Below, one piece after another: positions 33,255 to 42,269 of a stretch of DNA of 64,000 nucleotides (its first letter is position 1; every line of letters starts with the position of its first letter). The position numbers and the translations under genes were made by a program. Source of the stretch: Bacteroidales bacterium M5. GTDB lineage: Bacteria > Bacteroidota > Bacteroidia > Bacteroidales > Muribaculaceae. The DNA is taken from assembly GCA_001689535.1 (NCBI GenBank), contig LUJP01000080.1:25462-89461 (forward strand). Direction: 5' to 3'. The notes beneath the pieces are model-generated. The model saw only the letters and a list, made by a program, of their open reading frames with translations. It ran no database searches and had not been told where the DNA came from.

Positions 33255-35951
33255 ATGCCAACTGCCGACCATACACCGGAATTCAAGGGACTTACCACGG
33301 CGCAAGCTGCCGAAAGCCGTGCGCGTCACGGAGCCAACGTGCTCACTCCCCCTCCCCGCAAATCGCTTTTCGCCCTTTTTCTCGCCAAATTCCGCGATCC
33401 CCTCATCCAGATACTGATTCTGGCTTGCGTGGTATCCGTAGGAATATCCTTCTATGAGTATTTCAGCCTCGGGAAAAGCGCCGAAGTCTTCTTCGAGCCG
33501 GTGGGTATCATCATGGCCATTTTTCTCGCCACAGGGCTTGCATTCGTTTTTGAATACAAGGCCGAGAAGGAATTTGCCGTACTCAACCGCATCAACGACG
33601 ACGAGCCCGTGCAGGTGCTCCGCGACGGCACCGTGCGCGAGATTCCGCGGCGCGATGTGGTGGTGGGCGATGTGATTCACCTCTCCGCAGGTCAGGAAGT
33701 GCCGGCCGACGCCCGGCTTCTGGAATCGGTTCGTCTGAGTGTCGACGAGTCCACCCTCACCGGCGAGCCCCTCTGCGCCAAGACCACCGACCCGGCTCAC
33801 TTCGACCCCGAAGCCACATTCCCCTCCGACATGGTGCTCCGCGGCACCAAGATTATGGAAGGCCACGCCGTGGCTGTCGTCACAGCCGTGGGCGACGCTA
33901 CCGAGGCCGGAAAGGTCTATGAGGCTTCTACCATCGACTCCTCCACCAAGACACCTCTCAACGAGCAGCTCGACCGCCTGGGGCACCTCGTGGCTGTGGC
34001 GAGCTATGTGATAGGCGCTCTGGTAATAGCCGGACGCGTTCTGATGTATCTTATTAACTCCGGATGGACCGTGACGGACTGGATCGGCTTCCTCGCCTAT
34101 CTTCTTCAGTCTGTGATGATGGCTGTGACACTCATTGTGGTCGCCGTTCCCGAAGGTCTCCCTATGGCCGTAACCCTCAGCCTTGCCTACAGCATGCGGC
34201 GCATGCTGCGCACCGGCAACCTCGTGCGCAAGCTCCATGCCTGCGAGACCATGGGAGCCGTCACCACTATCTGCACCGACAAGACCGGCACTCTCACCGC
34301 CAACCGCATGACCGTGGAGGAAGTAACCATCCTCGGCCCTGACGGTCGTAGCTCCGATGACAAGGAAAGACGCATGGCGCTGATGACCGCCATGGCTATA
34401 AACTCCACCGCCGAACTCGACCTCTCCGATCCCTCCCGCCCCGTACCCGTAGGCAATCCCACGGAGGGAGCCCTCATTATGTGGATCAACGCCTCGGGAG
34501 GCGATTACCGCACTCTGCGTCAGGCCGCGGTCAAGGAAGAGGAACTCCCCTTCAGCACCGAACTCAAATACATGGCCTCGGTGGTCCGCACACCCGGAGG
34601 CTCGAAAGTGCTCTATGTAAAAGGCGCCCCCGAGATAGTCTACTCGCTCTGTCACCCCGGCGCGGATATGCCCTCTGATCTCCGCGCTCTTCTCGAAGGC
34701 TACCAGAACCGAGGAATGCGCACCCTGGCCTTTGCCTCGCGGCCGCTCAAAGAGGAAGAGAAGCCCATTGCCGACTGCCGCGTGTCCGTCTCCGGCATGA
34801 CGTTCGACGGCATCGCCGCCATCAGCGACCCCGTGAGGGAAGATGTGCCCGAAGCCGTGCGTCAGTGCCTCCATGCGGGCATCAATGTGAAAATCGTCAC
34901 CGGCGACACTCCGGCCACAGCCCGCGAAATCGGTCGTCAGATAGGCCTCTGGACCTCTGCCGACGATTCCACCGCCGAAGCCACCGGCCCCGAAATCGCC
35001 GCCATGACCGACGACGAACTGCGCAGCCGCGTGCAGCACATCAAGATTATCTCCCGTGCCCGTCCGCTCGACAAGAAGCGCCTGGTTGAAGCCCTCCAGA
35101 GCCACGGTGAAGTAGTGGCGGTGACCGGCGACGGCACCAACGACGCTCCTGCCCTGAAAGCAGCACAGGTAGGACTATCGATGGGCGACGGCACATCCGT
35201 GGCAAAGGAAGCCAGCGACATCACCATTCTCAACAACTCGTTCTCCGGTATAACCAACGCCGTTGTATGGGGACGCTCTCTCTACCGCAACATACAGCGT
35301 TTCATTCTGTTCCAGCTCACCGTCAACGTGGCCGCATGCCTCACGGTGCTCGTGGGCTCCTTTATGGGCACCGACGCCCCGCTCACCGTCACCCAGATGC
35401 TGTGGGTCAACCTGGTCATGGACACTTTCGCCGCCATGGCTCTCGCCTCGCTGCCTCCGAGCCGCAAAGTGCTCGAAGACAAACCGCGTCCGCGGCGCGC
35501 CTTCATCATCACTCCTTCCATGACACGCTTCATTGTGGGGGTGGGCCTTCTGTTCGCCACAGTAATGATTGGATTGCTATATGTTTTCGAGCACAGCCAC
35601 GTCGATTCCATGGCCTCAATCTGGCATTGCAACATATCCCGGGCCTACGCCGGACTGTCGCCTAAGGAACTCAGCCTCTTCTTCACCATCTTCGTCATGC
35701 TCCAGCTCTGGAACCTTTTCAACGCACGCGCTTTTGCCTCCGGCCGTTCGGCCCTTTTCCTGCGCCACTGCGGAGAGTTCCTGATTATAGCCGCTGTGGT
35801 GTTTGTAGGCCAGATATTGATAGTGACTGTAGGCGGCGCCTTCTTCAACGTCGTATCCCTGTCGTTCTCCGACTGGCTGTGGATCATCGGCGTCACCTCT
35901 CCCGTGTTCCTCGTGGGTGAGGCAGTAAGAGCCGTCCATAAAAATAGCTGA
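33255..35951 (+). CDS. P-type calcium-translocating ATPase (type II)
   Basis: 898 residues. Cation-ATPase N-terminal domain (LTTAQAAESRARHGANVL), actuator domain with STLTGEP, the VAVPEGLPMAVTLSLA membrane motif typical of the plasma-membrane Ca2+ ATPase type, the phosphorylation site DKTGT (Asp342), the nucleotide domain (VKGAPE), a hinge VTGDGTNDAPALK, and about ten membrane helices. It moves Ca2+ (possibly Mn2+) out of the cytoplasm. The length is typical of bacterial members. It is monocistronic with its own promoter. Confidence 0.95.
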   Translation: MPTADHTPEFKGLTTAQAAESRARHGANVLTPPPRKSLFALFLAKFRDPLIQILILACVVSVGISFYEYFSLGKSAEVFFEPVGIIMAIFLATGLAFVFEYKAEKEFAVLNRINDDEPVQVLRDGTVREIPRRDVVVGDVIHLSAGQEVPADARLLESVRLSVDESTLTGEPLCAKTTDPAHFDPEATFPSDMVLRGTKIMEGHAVAVVTAVGDATEAGKVYEASTIDSSTKTPLNEQLDRLGHLVAVASYVIGALVIAGRVLMYLINSGWTVTDWIGFLAYLLQSVMMAVTLIVVAVPEGLPMAVTLSLAYSMRRMLRTGNLVRKLHACETMGAVTTICTDKTGTLTANRMTVEEVTILGPDGRSSDDKERRMALMTAMAINSTAELDLSDPSRPVPVGNPTEGALIMWINASGGDYRTLRQAAVKEEELPFSTELKYMASVVRTPGGSKVLYVKGAPEIVYSLCHPGADMPSDLRALLEGYQNRGMRTLAFASRPLKEEEKPIADCRVSVSGMTFDGIAAISDPVREDVPEAVRQCLHAGINVKIVTGDTPATAREIGRQIGLWTSADDSTAEATGPEIAAMTDDELRSRVQHIKIISRARPLDKKRLVEALQSHGEVVAVTGDGTNDAPALKAAQVGLSMGDGTSVAKEASDITILNNSFSGITNAVVWGRSLYRNIQRFILFQLTVNVAACLTVLVGSFMGTDAPLTVTQMLWVNLVMDTFAAMALASLPPSRKVLEDKPRPRRAFIITPSMTRFIVGVGLLFATVMIGLLYVFEHSHVDSMASIWHCNISRAYAGLSPKELSLFFTIFVMLQLWNLFNARAFASGRSALFLRHCGEFLIIAAVVFVGQILIVTVGGAFFNVVSLSFSDWLWIIGVTSPVFLVGEAVRAVHKNS

Positions 35952-36070
35952 TATCCCCCTTCTTAGTACTTTCAGCCTAAGATGTAGGATTATATTATTA
36001 TTGTTTTGCTGGGACGCCGACTATTTTTATTTTTACAAAATAACCTGTAACTATTAAAATAGTCACGACC

Positions 36071-38632
36071 ATGCACAGTTTAAGGCTATCGGCATTTTGG
36101 ATTTTTATGATTTGCGCATGCCTTTCCGGTGTGATTTACGGAAAGGGTGTGCGCGAAGTGGAAAATTTCGACTGGGACTGGAGGTTTGCCCGTTACGGCC
36201 TGCAGCCCGACGGCTCACGCAAAGATGAACCGAAAGGGCTCTCCGACCCGCAGTATGATGACTCAGGCTGGCGTCGGCTCGATTTGCCCCACGACTGGGG
36301 TGTGGAGGGCCCTTTCCGTACAGACCTTGAGGGTTTCACCGGAAAACTGCCCTGGCGTGGAATAGGGTGGTACCGCAAACCATTCCATGTATCCGCAGAC
36401 GACGCCGGCAAGAATTTCTATCTTGATTTTGACGGAGCTATGGCACATGCCGAGGTTTGGGTCAACGGAAAGAAGGCCGGAGGACATCCTTACGGTTACA
36501 CCTCGTTCCGTGTCGACCTGACTCCCTATATCGTCCCAGGAGCTGACAATATTGTGGCCGTACGACTCGATACCGAACGTATCGGCTCGCGATGGTATCC
36601 CGGAGCCGGAATCTACCGCCATGTAAGAATGGTCAGGACCAATCCCCTGCATGTTGCTCACTGGGGCGCATTTGTCAAGACTCCTGAGATTTCAGCCGAC
36701 AAGGCAAAAGCCGATGTCATAGTCAGAATTGACAATAATCTGCCGAAGATAGCCCATCCGGAGTTCTCCGTTTCGATTTATGAACTTGACAAGGATGACA
36801 AAACAGGCCGAAAGGTTGCCGTATCAGGCAAACACAGAGTGTCGGTAATGCCGGACGAATCGGCGGAGGACAGTGTTTCACTGCATATCTCCTCGCCTAA
36901 ATTGTGGAGTCTGGAGGAAACAAACCGCTACCTCGCCAAAGTTTCGGTCTATGACGATAACCGGCTTGTCGACCTGTATGAAGTTCCGTTCGGCATCAGG
37001 ACTGTCGAGTTTACTCACGACGACGGTCTGCATCTTAACGGGCGACGTGTGCAGATTCAGGGAGTGTGCAACCATCACGACTTAGGCGCTTTGGGCGCAG
37101 CCATGAACAAGACCGCCCTGCAACGCCAGCTTTCCATCCTGAAAAGCTTCGGCTGCAACGCTATCCGCACTTCCCATAATCCTCCGGCCCCCGAATTGCC
37201 CGAGCTTGCCGACAAAATGGGATTTCTTATTATGGACGAAACCTTCGACTGCTGGACACGAGGCAAGCAGCCCGGCGATTATGGCTCGCTCTTTAAGGAC
37301 TGGCATGTAAAAGATATTGAGGCACTGGTGTGCCGCGACCGGAATCATCCCTCAGTGATAATGTGGAGCACCGGCAACGAGGTCGAAGAGCAGTATTTTC
37401 CGGAAATGGGAATAGCCGGATATCTTACAAGCGTGGTACACCGCTTCGACGACACGCGCCCCGCGACCTTCGGAGCGTCCTATCCGAGCCGGTCGGCACT
37501 CAACGGTACCGAATTGCAGGTCGACGTCCACGGAATGAATTATGCCGCTGGTGTCTACGGAGGCCCCCACTTATATGGAGAATTCCTTAACAAGAAAGGA
37601 CATGAAAAGCTGTCGGGATATTCCAGCGAGAGCAGCTCAACCATGAGCTCGCGTGGAGAATATTTTCCCCGCAGGTTTCAGGTGTCGTCCTACGATCTGA
37701 CCGAGCCGGGTTGGGGCGGCCTCCCCGACTGGGAGTTTGCTGCCCTCGACCGCTATCCGGCGATATGCGGTGAATTTGTGTGGACCGGTTTTGACTATCT
37801 GGGCGAACCCACCCCGTTTAACAGCGATAAAACTGTTCTTCTGAACCATTCCGCAGCCTTAAGTCCTGAAGAGCTGCAGAAACAGGCCGAGGAACTGAAA
37901 AGAATCGAGGCCAACCGCCCGACTTCACGCAGCAGCTATTTCGGAATCGTGGATATTGCCGGATTTCCTAAAGACCGCTATTACCTTTATAAGTCACGCT
38001 GGATGCCCGACACTCCCATGGTCCACATCCTGCCACACTGGAACTTCGACGACAAGATCGGTGAAAATGTGCCCGTATTTGTATATACCTCCGGCGATGA
38101 AGCCGAATTGTTCCTTAACGGCAAATCATTGGGTCGGAAGAAAAAGCAGCCGTTGGAATATCGCCTGCGCTGGGACAGCGTGTGTTACGAGCCGGGAGTT
38201 GTCCGCGCGGTCGCTTACAAAAACGGTGAGAAGTGGGCTGAAACGGAAACGCGCACAACAGGAAAAGCGGTGAGACTCCACGCCGTACCGGACAAGACCG
38301 TGGTTCAGTCAGACGGAGAAGACCTTGTATTCGTGAGAGTTTCGGCGCTTGATGCCGACGGATTCGAAGTCCCCGTGGCCGAACCGGTTATTACCTCAAA
38401 AATTTCCGGCCCCGGTGTGATAAGGGCTACCGACAATGGCGACCCCACCTGCCTCATTCCATTCCATGAGCCTACGCGCCCGGCCTTCAACGGCCTTTAT
38501 CTCGCTATTGTAAAAGCCAAGCGAGGTGAAACCGGAAAAATACACCTCTCTTTCGAGACTCCCGGGCTGCAAAATGCCGAAGTTGATATCTCCGCAGTTG
38601 TAGCGGATGAGCAATCACGGATAACTGATTAA
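36071..38632 (+). CDS. GH2 beta-galactosidase family enzyme, exported
   Basis: An 853-residue exported protein (signal peptide about 1-25). A jelly-roll sugar-binding domain (NFDWDWRFA, RLDLPHDWGVEGPF), an Ig-like domain and a TIM barrel with NHHDLGALGAA are followed by WSTGNEVEEQ (Glu437, acid/base) and CGEFVWTGFDYLGEP (Glu568, nucleophile). Two C-terminal beta domains follow (PHWNFDDKIGENVPVFVYTSGDEAELFLNG is the usual extra domain of Bacteroidetes GH2). It hydrolyses terminal beta-galactosides; glucuronidase or mannosidase specificity cannot be excluded by motif alone. No clear promoter motif is found in the 119-base gap upstream. Confidence 0.92.
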   Translation: MHSLRLSAFWIFMICACLSGVIYGKGVREVENFDWDWRFARYGLQPDGSRKDEPKGLSDPQYDDSGWRRLDLPHDWGVEGPFRTDLEGFTGKLPWRGIGWYRKPFHVSADDAGKNFYLDFDGAMAHAEVWVNGKKAGGHPYGYTSFRVDLTPYIVPGADNIVAVRLDTERIGSRWYPGAGIYRHVRMVRTNPLHVAHWGAFVKTPEISADKAKADVIVRIDNNLPKIAHPEFSVSIYELDKDDKTGRKVAVSGKHRVSVMPDESAEDSVSLHISSPKLWSLEETNRYLAKVSVYDDNRLVDLYEVPFGIRTVEFTHDDGLHLNGRRVQIQGVCNHHDLGALGAAMNKTALQRQLSILKSFGCNAIRTSHNPPAPELPELADKMGFLIMDETFDCWTRGKQPGDYGSLFKDWHVKDIEALVCRDRNHPSVIMWSTGNEVEEQYFPEMGIAGYLTSVVHRFDDTRPATFGASYPSRSALNGTELQVDVHGMNYAAGVYGGPHLYGEFLNKKGHEKLSGYSSESSSTMSSRGEYFPRRFQVSSYDLTEPGWGGLPDWEFAALDRYPAICGEFVWTGFDYLGEPTPFNSDKTVLLNHSAALSPEELQKQAEELKRIEANRPTSRSSYFGIVDIAGFPKDRYYLYKSRWMPDTPMVHILPHWNFDDKIGENVPVFVYTSGDEAELFLNGKSLGRKKKQPLEYRLRWDSVCYEPGVVRAVAYKNGEKWAETETRTTGKAVRLHAVPDKTVVQSDGEDLVFVRVSALDADGFEVPVAEPVITSKISGPGVIRATDNGDPTCLIPFHEPTRPAFNGLYLAIVKAKRGETGKIHLSFETPGLQNAEVDISAVVADEQSRITD

Positions 38633-38765
38633 GTTGCAGAACCCTCCCATAAAAATAGTTAAACCCAAAGTTAATATTGTAAAATAAATAAGTCCCTAAT
38701 CTGCAATAGCGTTAACAGAGCGCATATTCACCAAATACCGCCTTTGGGTCTATTAATAGCTTTTA

Positions 38766-38807
38766 GAGTGTCAGAATCCTCGGATTTTGACACTCCATTT
38801 ACTTTTT
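38766..38807 (+). terminator. terminator after the GH2 gene
   Basis: The arms GAGTGTCA / TGACACTC with inner AATCC/GGATT are followed by a T-rich tail. It lies 134 bases after the stop; the bases between look like untranslated sequence. The rest of the 455-base gap to the NlpC gene holds only the promoter at 38925. Confidence 0.75.
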
Positions 38808-38924
38808 CTACTCCCGGAAGCAGCGGAGCAGCGATTTCTTTATAACCGGCCTGATATTTGCTTAAATTAACTTAACCCGAAAATGACATAAATCCCGGCT
38901 ATTGACTTCGCCCTAAGAATGTTA

Positions 38925-38932
38925 TAACTTTG
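38925..38932 (+). promoter_or_regulatory. -7 promoter element (TAACTTTG) for the NlpC/P60 gene
   Basis: A perfect TAnnTTTG with TTGAC about 20 bases upstream (38902). It gives a leader of about 150 nt before the start at 39088. Confidence 0.7.
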
Positions 38933-39087
38933 CACTGCAAGCCGGAAATCACACCGCGACACACGCTTGCATCTGTAAAGACAATCAGGGCCACACACCA
39001 ATCCCATCCATAACCAGTCGGATACATTTTTCTGAAAGCCCTGCCTGAATCCAACATTTTGAACTTAAAGCACATTACTGTAAAACA

Positions 39088-39687
39088 ATGAAGAAAATAG
39101 CAGCTGTAATAGCTTCCGCTTTCGCCATAATAATAACCGTAATATTCTTTTCACCCTCACAGAAATCCATGGCCGAGGAAACCGTGGAGACCATCGTGGC
39201 CCAGACCCCTGCTTCCGGTCTTTCACGGCTCGCATCGGAAGCTCTCGAAGCAGCCGATGAAGAATCCAACGTAGCTCTTGCCGACCGCCTCAAGGATTTT
39301 GCCTCTAAATTTCTCGGCCGACGCTATGTATGGGGATCCACCGGCCCCAAAACCTTCGATTGCTCCGGATTCACAAGCTATGTATTCCGCAACCAGGGCA
39401 TCGAACTTCCCCGAACCTCGCGTATGCAGTATCGGGTTGGTGAGAAAGTTGACCGTAACGAACTCAAGGCTGGCGACCTGATGTTTTTCAGTAGCCCGCG
39501 CAGCGGAAAGGGCCGTGTAGGCCACGTGGCAATAGTTGTCGATGTAAACGAGACCGACGGCACCTGCACCTTCATACACTCATCGAGCAGCAAAGGCGTG
39601 AACCTTCAGAAGTTCCCCGATGGCGGTTACTACAGCCGCAACTTCATCGGCGCCAAACGAGTCATTCCGCAGCAGCCTGTGGCATAA
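39088..39687 (+). CDS. NlpC/P60 family peptidoglycan hydrolase
   Basis: 199 residues with an N-terminal hydrophobic signal or anchor (residues ~3-22). The NlpC/P60 domain covers ~70-195: GRRYVWGSTGPKTFDCSGF (Cys92 nucleophile), LPRTSRMQYRVGEKV, KAGDLMFF, GHVAIVVDV (His146) and FIHSSSSKGV (second His). It is a cysteine peptidase that cuts D-Glu-diamino acid bonds in stem peptides. It acts in the periplasm and is monocistronic. Confidence 0.93.
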   Translation: MKKIAAVIASAFAIIITVIFFSPSQKSMAEETVETIVAQTPASGLSRLASEALEAADEESNVALADRLKDFASKFLGRRYVWGSTGPKTFDCSGFTSYVFRNQGIELPRTSRMQYRVGEKVDRNELKAGDLMFFSSPRSGKGRVGHVAIVVDVNETDGTCTFIHSSSSKGVNLQKFPDGGYYSRNFIGAKRVIPQQPVA

Positions 39688-39799
39688 AGACACATAATCA
39701 GTCTTGAAATCTATATGATATGATTGCTTGAATAAACCAGTCTTTTTCCATCCCTCTCTCACTAATACCAATCGCTGAAACACAATAATGCCTGAATAA

Positions 39800-39942
39800 A
39801 CACACTATAATCTATCTGCCGAAGCGGCGTAGAGTAGAATTATCCGACACCGCTTCATTATCTTACCAGAAAAACATTAGTAAGAAAGGGAGGACGTCGG
39901 TCCCGGCAACAACCAAGGTTGCCCCGGCCGGCGTCTTTTTTT
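39800..39942 (+). ncRNA. candidate structured small RNA (three hairpins plus terminator)
   Basis: Within the 336-base gap between the NlpC gene and ksgA lie three successive stem-loops: GAAGCGG/CCGCTTC (39821-39856), TCTTAC/GTAAGA (39861-39885) and a long GC-rich stem (39893-39935) followed by seven T. The last is an ordinary terminator, but it lies more than 200 bases after the NlpC stop, and the first two have no coding reason. TATAAT at 39806 is the only promoter-like string nearby and is not the Bacteroidetes consensus. The alternative is a long structured 3' UTR. The 5' end given is a guess. Confidence 0.4.
39893..39942 (+). terminator. strong terminator upstream of ksgA
   Basis: A long imperfect stem (GACG...CCCGGCAAC / GTTGCCCCGG...CGTC) with loop AACCAAG is followed by seven T. 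Confidence 0.85.
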
Positions 39943-39979
39943 GATTCCCGCTGACGTTGGTCGTTTGAAGGAAAAGAGT

Positions 39980-39987
39980 TACTTTTG
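39980..39987 (+). promoter_or_regulatory. -7 promoter element (TACTTTTG) for ksgA-mgtE
   Basis: A perfect TAnnTTTG 36 bases before the ksgA ATG. Confidence 0.7.
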
Positions 39988-40023
39988 TGGTTGACATTGT
40001 TTCACTCATCATAGTTGCCCGGC

Positions 40024-40815
40024 ATGGATAAAGTCAAACCAAAAAAGGCTCTCGGCCAGCACTTCCTTACTGACCTCTCGATAGCCAGGCGTATAGCCTC
40101 CACCCTCGACGGCTGTAAAGGCATCCCCGTAATTGAAGTCGGCCCCGGGATGGGAGTACTAACCCAGTTTCTCGTCAGTGACGGCCACGATGTGAAAGTG
40201 GCCGAGATAGACGGCGAGAGCATTCAGTATCTGCGCGAACACTTCCCCGCTCTCGCAGCCGAAAACCGTATTCTCGACTGCGACTTTCTGAAAACCGACC
40301 TCGCCGCGGTGTTTCCGGGCCACGACCGCATCTGCGTCATCGGAAACTACCCCTACAATATATCTTCACAGATTTTCTTCCACGTGCTCGACTACAAGGA
40401 CCTCGTGGTGTGCTGCTCAGGCATGCTTCAGCGCGAGGTTGCCGAACGTCTGGCGGCACCTCCCGGCACCAAGGCCCGCGGCATTCTGAGCGTCCTGCTC
40501 CAGGCCTGGTACGATGTGAAGTATCTTTTCACCGTCGACGAGAATGTGTTCAATCCACCCCCAAAAGTGAAAAGCGGCGTAATCATAATGACCCGCAACC
40601 ACGTCACCGACCTGGGATGCGACGAGCGCCTGTTCAAGACCGTGGTGAAGACCACCTTCGGACAGCGCCGCAAAACCATACGCAACTCCGTGAAAAGTCT
40701 GCTCCCGGCCGGAGCGCCCGTGCCCGAATCGCCGCTGCTGGCAATGCGTCCCGAGCAACTGAGCGTGGAACAGTTCATCGAGCTCACAAACCTTATTAAC
40801 CTCTCACGGCAATGA
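40024..40815 (+). CDS. ksgA: 16S rRNA dimethyladenosine transferase KsgA/RsmA
   Basis: 263 residues from the ATG at 40024 (a TTG three codons upstream is also in frame). ALGQHFLTD and EVGPGMGVLT (SAM-binding motif I), the acidic EID after strand 2, and IGNYPYNISSQIFF, the NxPY-type catalytic motif, are present. FNPPPKVKSGV and TFGQRRKTIRNSVK mark the C-terminal part. It dimethylates two adjacent adenosines in the 3' hairpin of 16S rRNA. Its stop overlaps the mgtE start by 4 bases. Confidence 0.97.
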   Translation: MDKVKPKKALGQHFLTDLSIARRIASTLDGCKGIPVIEVGPGMGVLTQFLVSDGHDVKVAEIDGESIQYLREHFPALAAENRILDCDFLKTDLAAVFPGHDRICVIGNYPYNISSQIFFHVLDYKDLVVCCSGMLQREVAERLAAPPGTKARGILSVLLQAWYDVKYLFTVDENVFNPPPKVKSGVIIMTRNHVTDLGCDERLFKTVVKTTFGQRRKTIRNSVKSLLPAGAPVPESPLLAMRPEQLSVEQFIELTNLINLSRQ

Positions 40816-42170
40816 AAGAATTCACTCCGGATTACTTAGAGAACATCCGCCGGATTATCGCCGACCGCGACGACGAGGCCGCCCGACGCGAACTCGCCGA
40901 CCTTCATCCCGCCGACATTGCCGAACTTTACCGCGACCTCGACCTGGAGGAAGCTGAGTATCTCTACAAACTCCTCGACGAAGAGACTGCTGCCGACGTG
41001 CTAATGGAACTCGACGAGGACGACCGCCGCAAGCTACTCAGCGGCATGGAGCCCGAACAGATAGCCAAGCAGCTCGACTACCTCGATACCGACGATGCCG
41101 TGGATGTGATTCAGGAACTCGACGAGGAGGACCGTGATGAAATCATAAGCCATATCGACGACGTGGAGCAGGCAGGCGACATCATCGACCTGCTCAAATA
41201 CGGCGAAGACACTGCCGGCGGCCTCATGGGCACCGAGATGATCGTGGTCAACGAAAACTGGAGCATGCCCGAGTGCATCAAGGAAATGCGAATGCAGGCC
41301 GAGGAAATGGATGAGATCTATTACGTCTACGTGGTCGACAATGATTACCGCCTTCGCGGTGTCCTTCCGCTCAAGACCCTCATAACCCATCCATCGGTGT
41401 CGAAAATAAAGCATGTGATGGAGGAGGAACCGCCTTCGGTCAAAGCCGACACTCCGATTGACGAAGTGGCCCACGACTTCGAGAAATACGACCTCGTGGC
41501 CATGCCCGTGGTTGATTCCATAGGCCGTCTGCTGGGACGCATCACCTTCGACGACGTTATGGACCAGGTGCGTGAGTCGACCGAGCGTGACTATCAGCTG
41601 GCATCAGGTCTTTCGAGCGATGTGGAGGGCGACGACACCCTTTTCACCCAGACCAAAGCACGTCTGCCATGGCTCCTCATTGGAATGGTGGGCGGCCTGG
41701 GCAACTCCCTCATTCTCGGAAACTACGAATCAGGCCTTGCCGCCGACCCCACACTGGCCCTCTTCATCCCCCTTATCGGAGGTACCGGCGGAAACGTCGG
41801 CACCCAGTCGTCGGCTATCGTGGTGCAGGGTCTTGCCAACGGTTCCATGGACATCAAGAACTCTGCACGCCAGCTTCTTAAAGAACTCGGCGTGGGACTG
41901 ATCAACGGCTGCATCATCTCGCTGCTGGTGTTCATCTACAATTTCCTGAAATTCGGCAGCATGCTGAATGTAACCACGGTGGCGGTGTCGCTTTCACTGC
42001 TGTGCGTGGTGCTGTTCGCGTCGGTTTTCGGAACATTCGTGCCCCTCACCCTCGAGCGTTTCAAGGTAGACCCCGCGCTTGCCACCGGCCCTTTCATCTC
42101 CATCACCAACGACATCATAGGCATGCTCATATACATGTCGATAAGCATGGGGCTGCTCTCGTCCTTATAA
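40812..42170 (+). CDS. mgtE: magnesium transporter MgtE
   Basis: 452 residues. The acidic N-domain of helical repeats (residues ~1-130, ADLHPADIAELYRDL and many DED runs) senses Mg2+. Two CBS domains follow (~130-260; LMGTEMIVVNENWS, LVAMPVVDSIGRLLGRITFDDVMD). Five membrane helices form the channel, with GNVGTQSSAIVVQGLANG near the pore. It is a homodimeric Mg2+ channel. Coupling to ksgA by an ATGA overlap is notable but probably only operon structure. Confidence 0.96.
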   Translation: MKEFTPDYLENIRRIIADRDDEAARRELADLHPADIAELYRDLDLEEAEYLYKLLDEETAADVLMELDEDDRRKLLSGMEPEQIAKQLDYLDTDDAVDVIQELDEEDRDEIISHIDDVEQAGDIIDLLKYGEDTAGGLMGTEMIVVNENWSMPECIKEMRMQAEEMDEIYYVYVVDNDYRLRGVLPLKTLITHPSVSKIKHVMEEEPPSVKADTPIDEVAHDFEKYDLVAMPVVDSIGRLLGRITFDDVMDQVRESTERDYQLASGLSSDVEGDDTLFTQTKARLPWLLIGMVGGLGNSLILGNYESGLAADPTLALFIPLIGGTGGNVGTQSSAIVVQGLANGSMDIKNSARQLLKELGVGLINGCIISLLVFIYNFLKFGSMLNVTTVAVSLSLLCVVLFASVFGTFVPLTLERFKVDPALATGPFISITNDIIGMLIYMSISMGLLSSL

Positions 42171-42229
42171 AAAATCATAAATCGGACAAAGCCGCCCCCT
42201 GTGGGCACCTCCTTTTCCGCCTTAATTAT

Positions 42230-42237
42230 TACCTTTG
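42230..42237 (+). promoter_or_regulatory. -7 promoter element (TACCTTTG) for pepT
   Basis: A perfect TAnnTTTG 32 bases before the ATG at 42270, which excludes an upstream in-frame start at 42201. Confidence 0.7.
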
Positions 42238-42269
42238 TACCACAACACCTTAAATTACAGAAACAAAAC

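Noticed and set aside
33246..35105. Minus-strand open frame of about 620 codons
   Set aside because: It is antisense to the Ca2+ ATPase, gives a His/Gly-rich product typical of a reversed GC-rich gene, and matches no family.
36020..36035. TATTGTTTTG-like string upstream of the GH2 gene as a -7 element
   Set aside because: It has one base too many between TA and TTTG and does not meet the consensus.
39801..39815. TATAAT string as a sigma70-type promoter for the candidate sRNA
   Set aside because: Bacteroidetes promoters use TAnnTTTG, so a TATAAT match in AT-rich DNA is weak evidence; it is not listed as a promoter.
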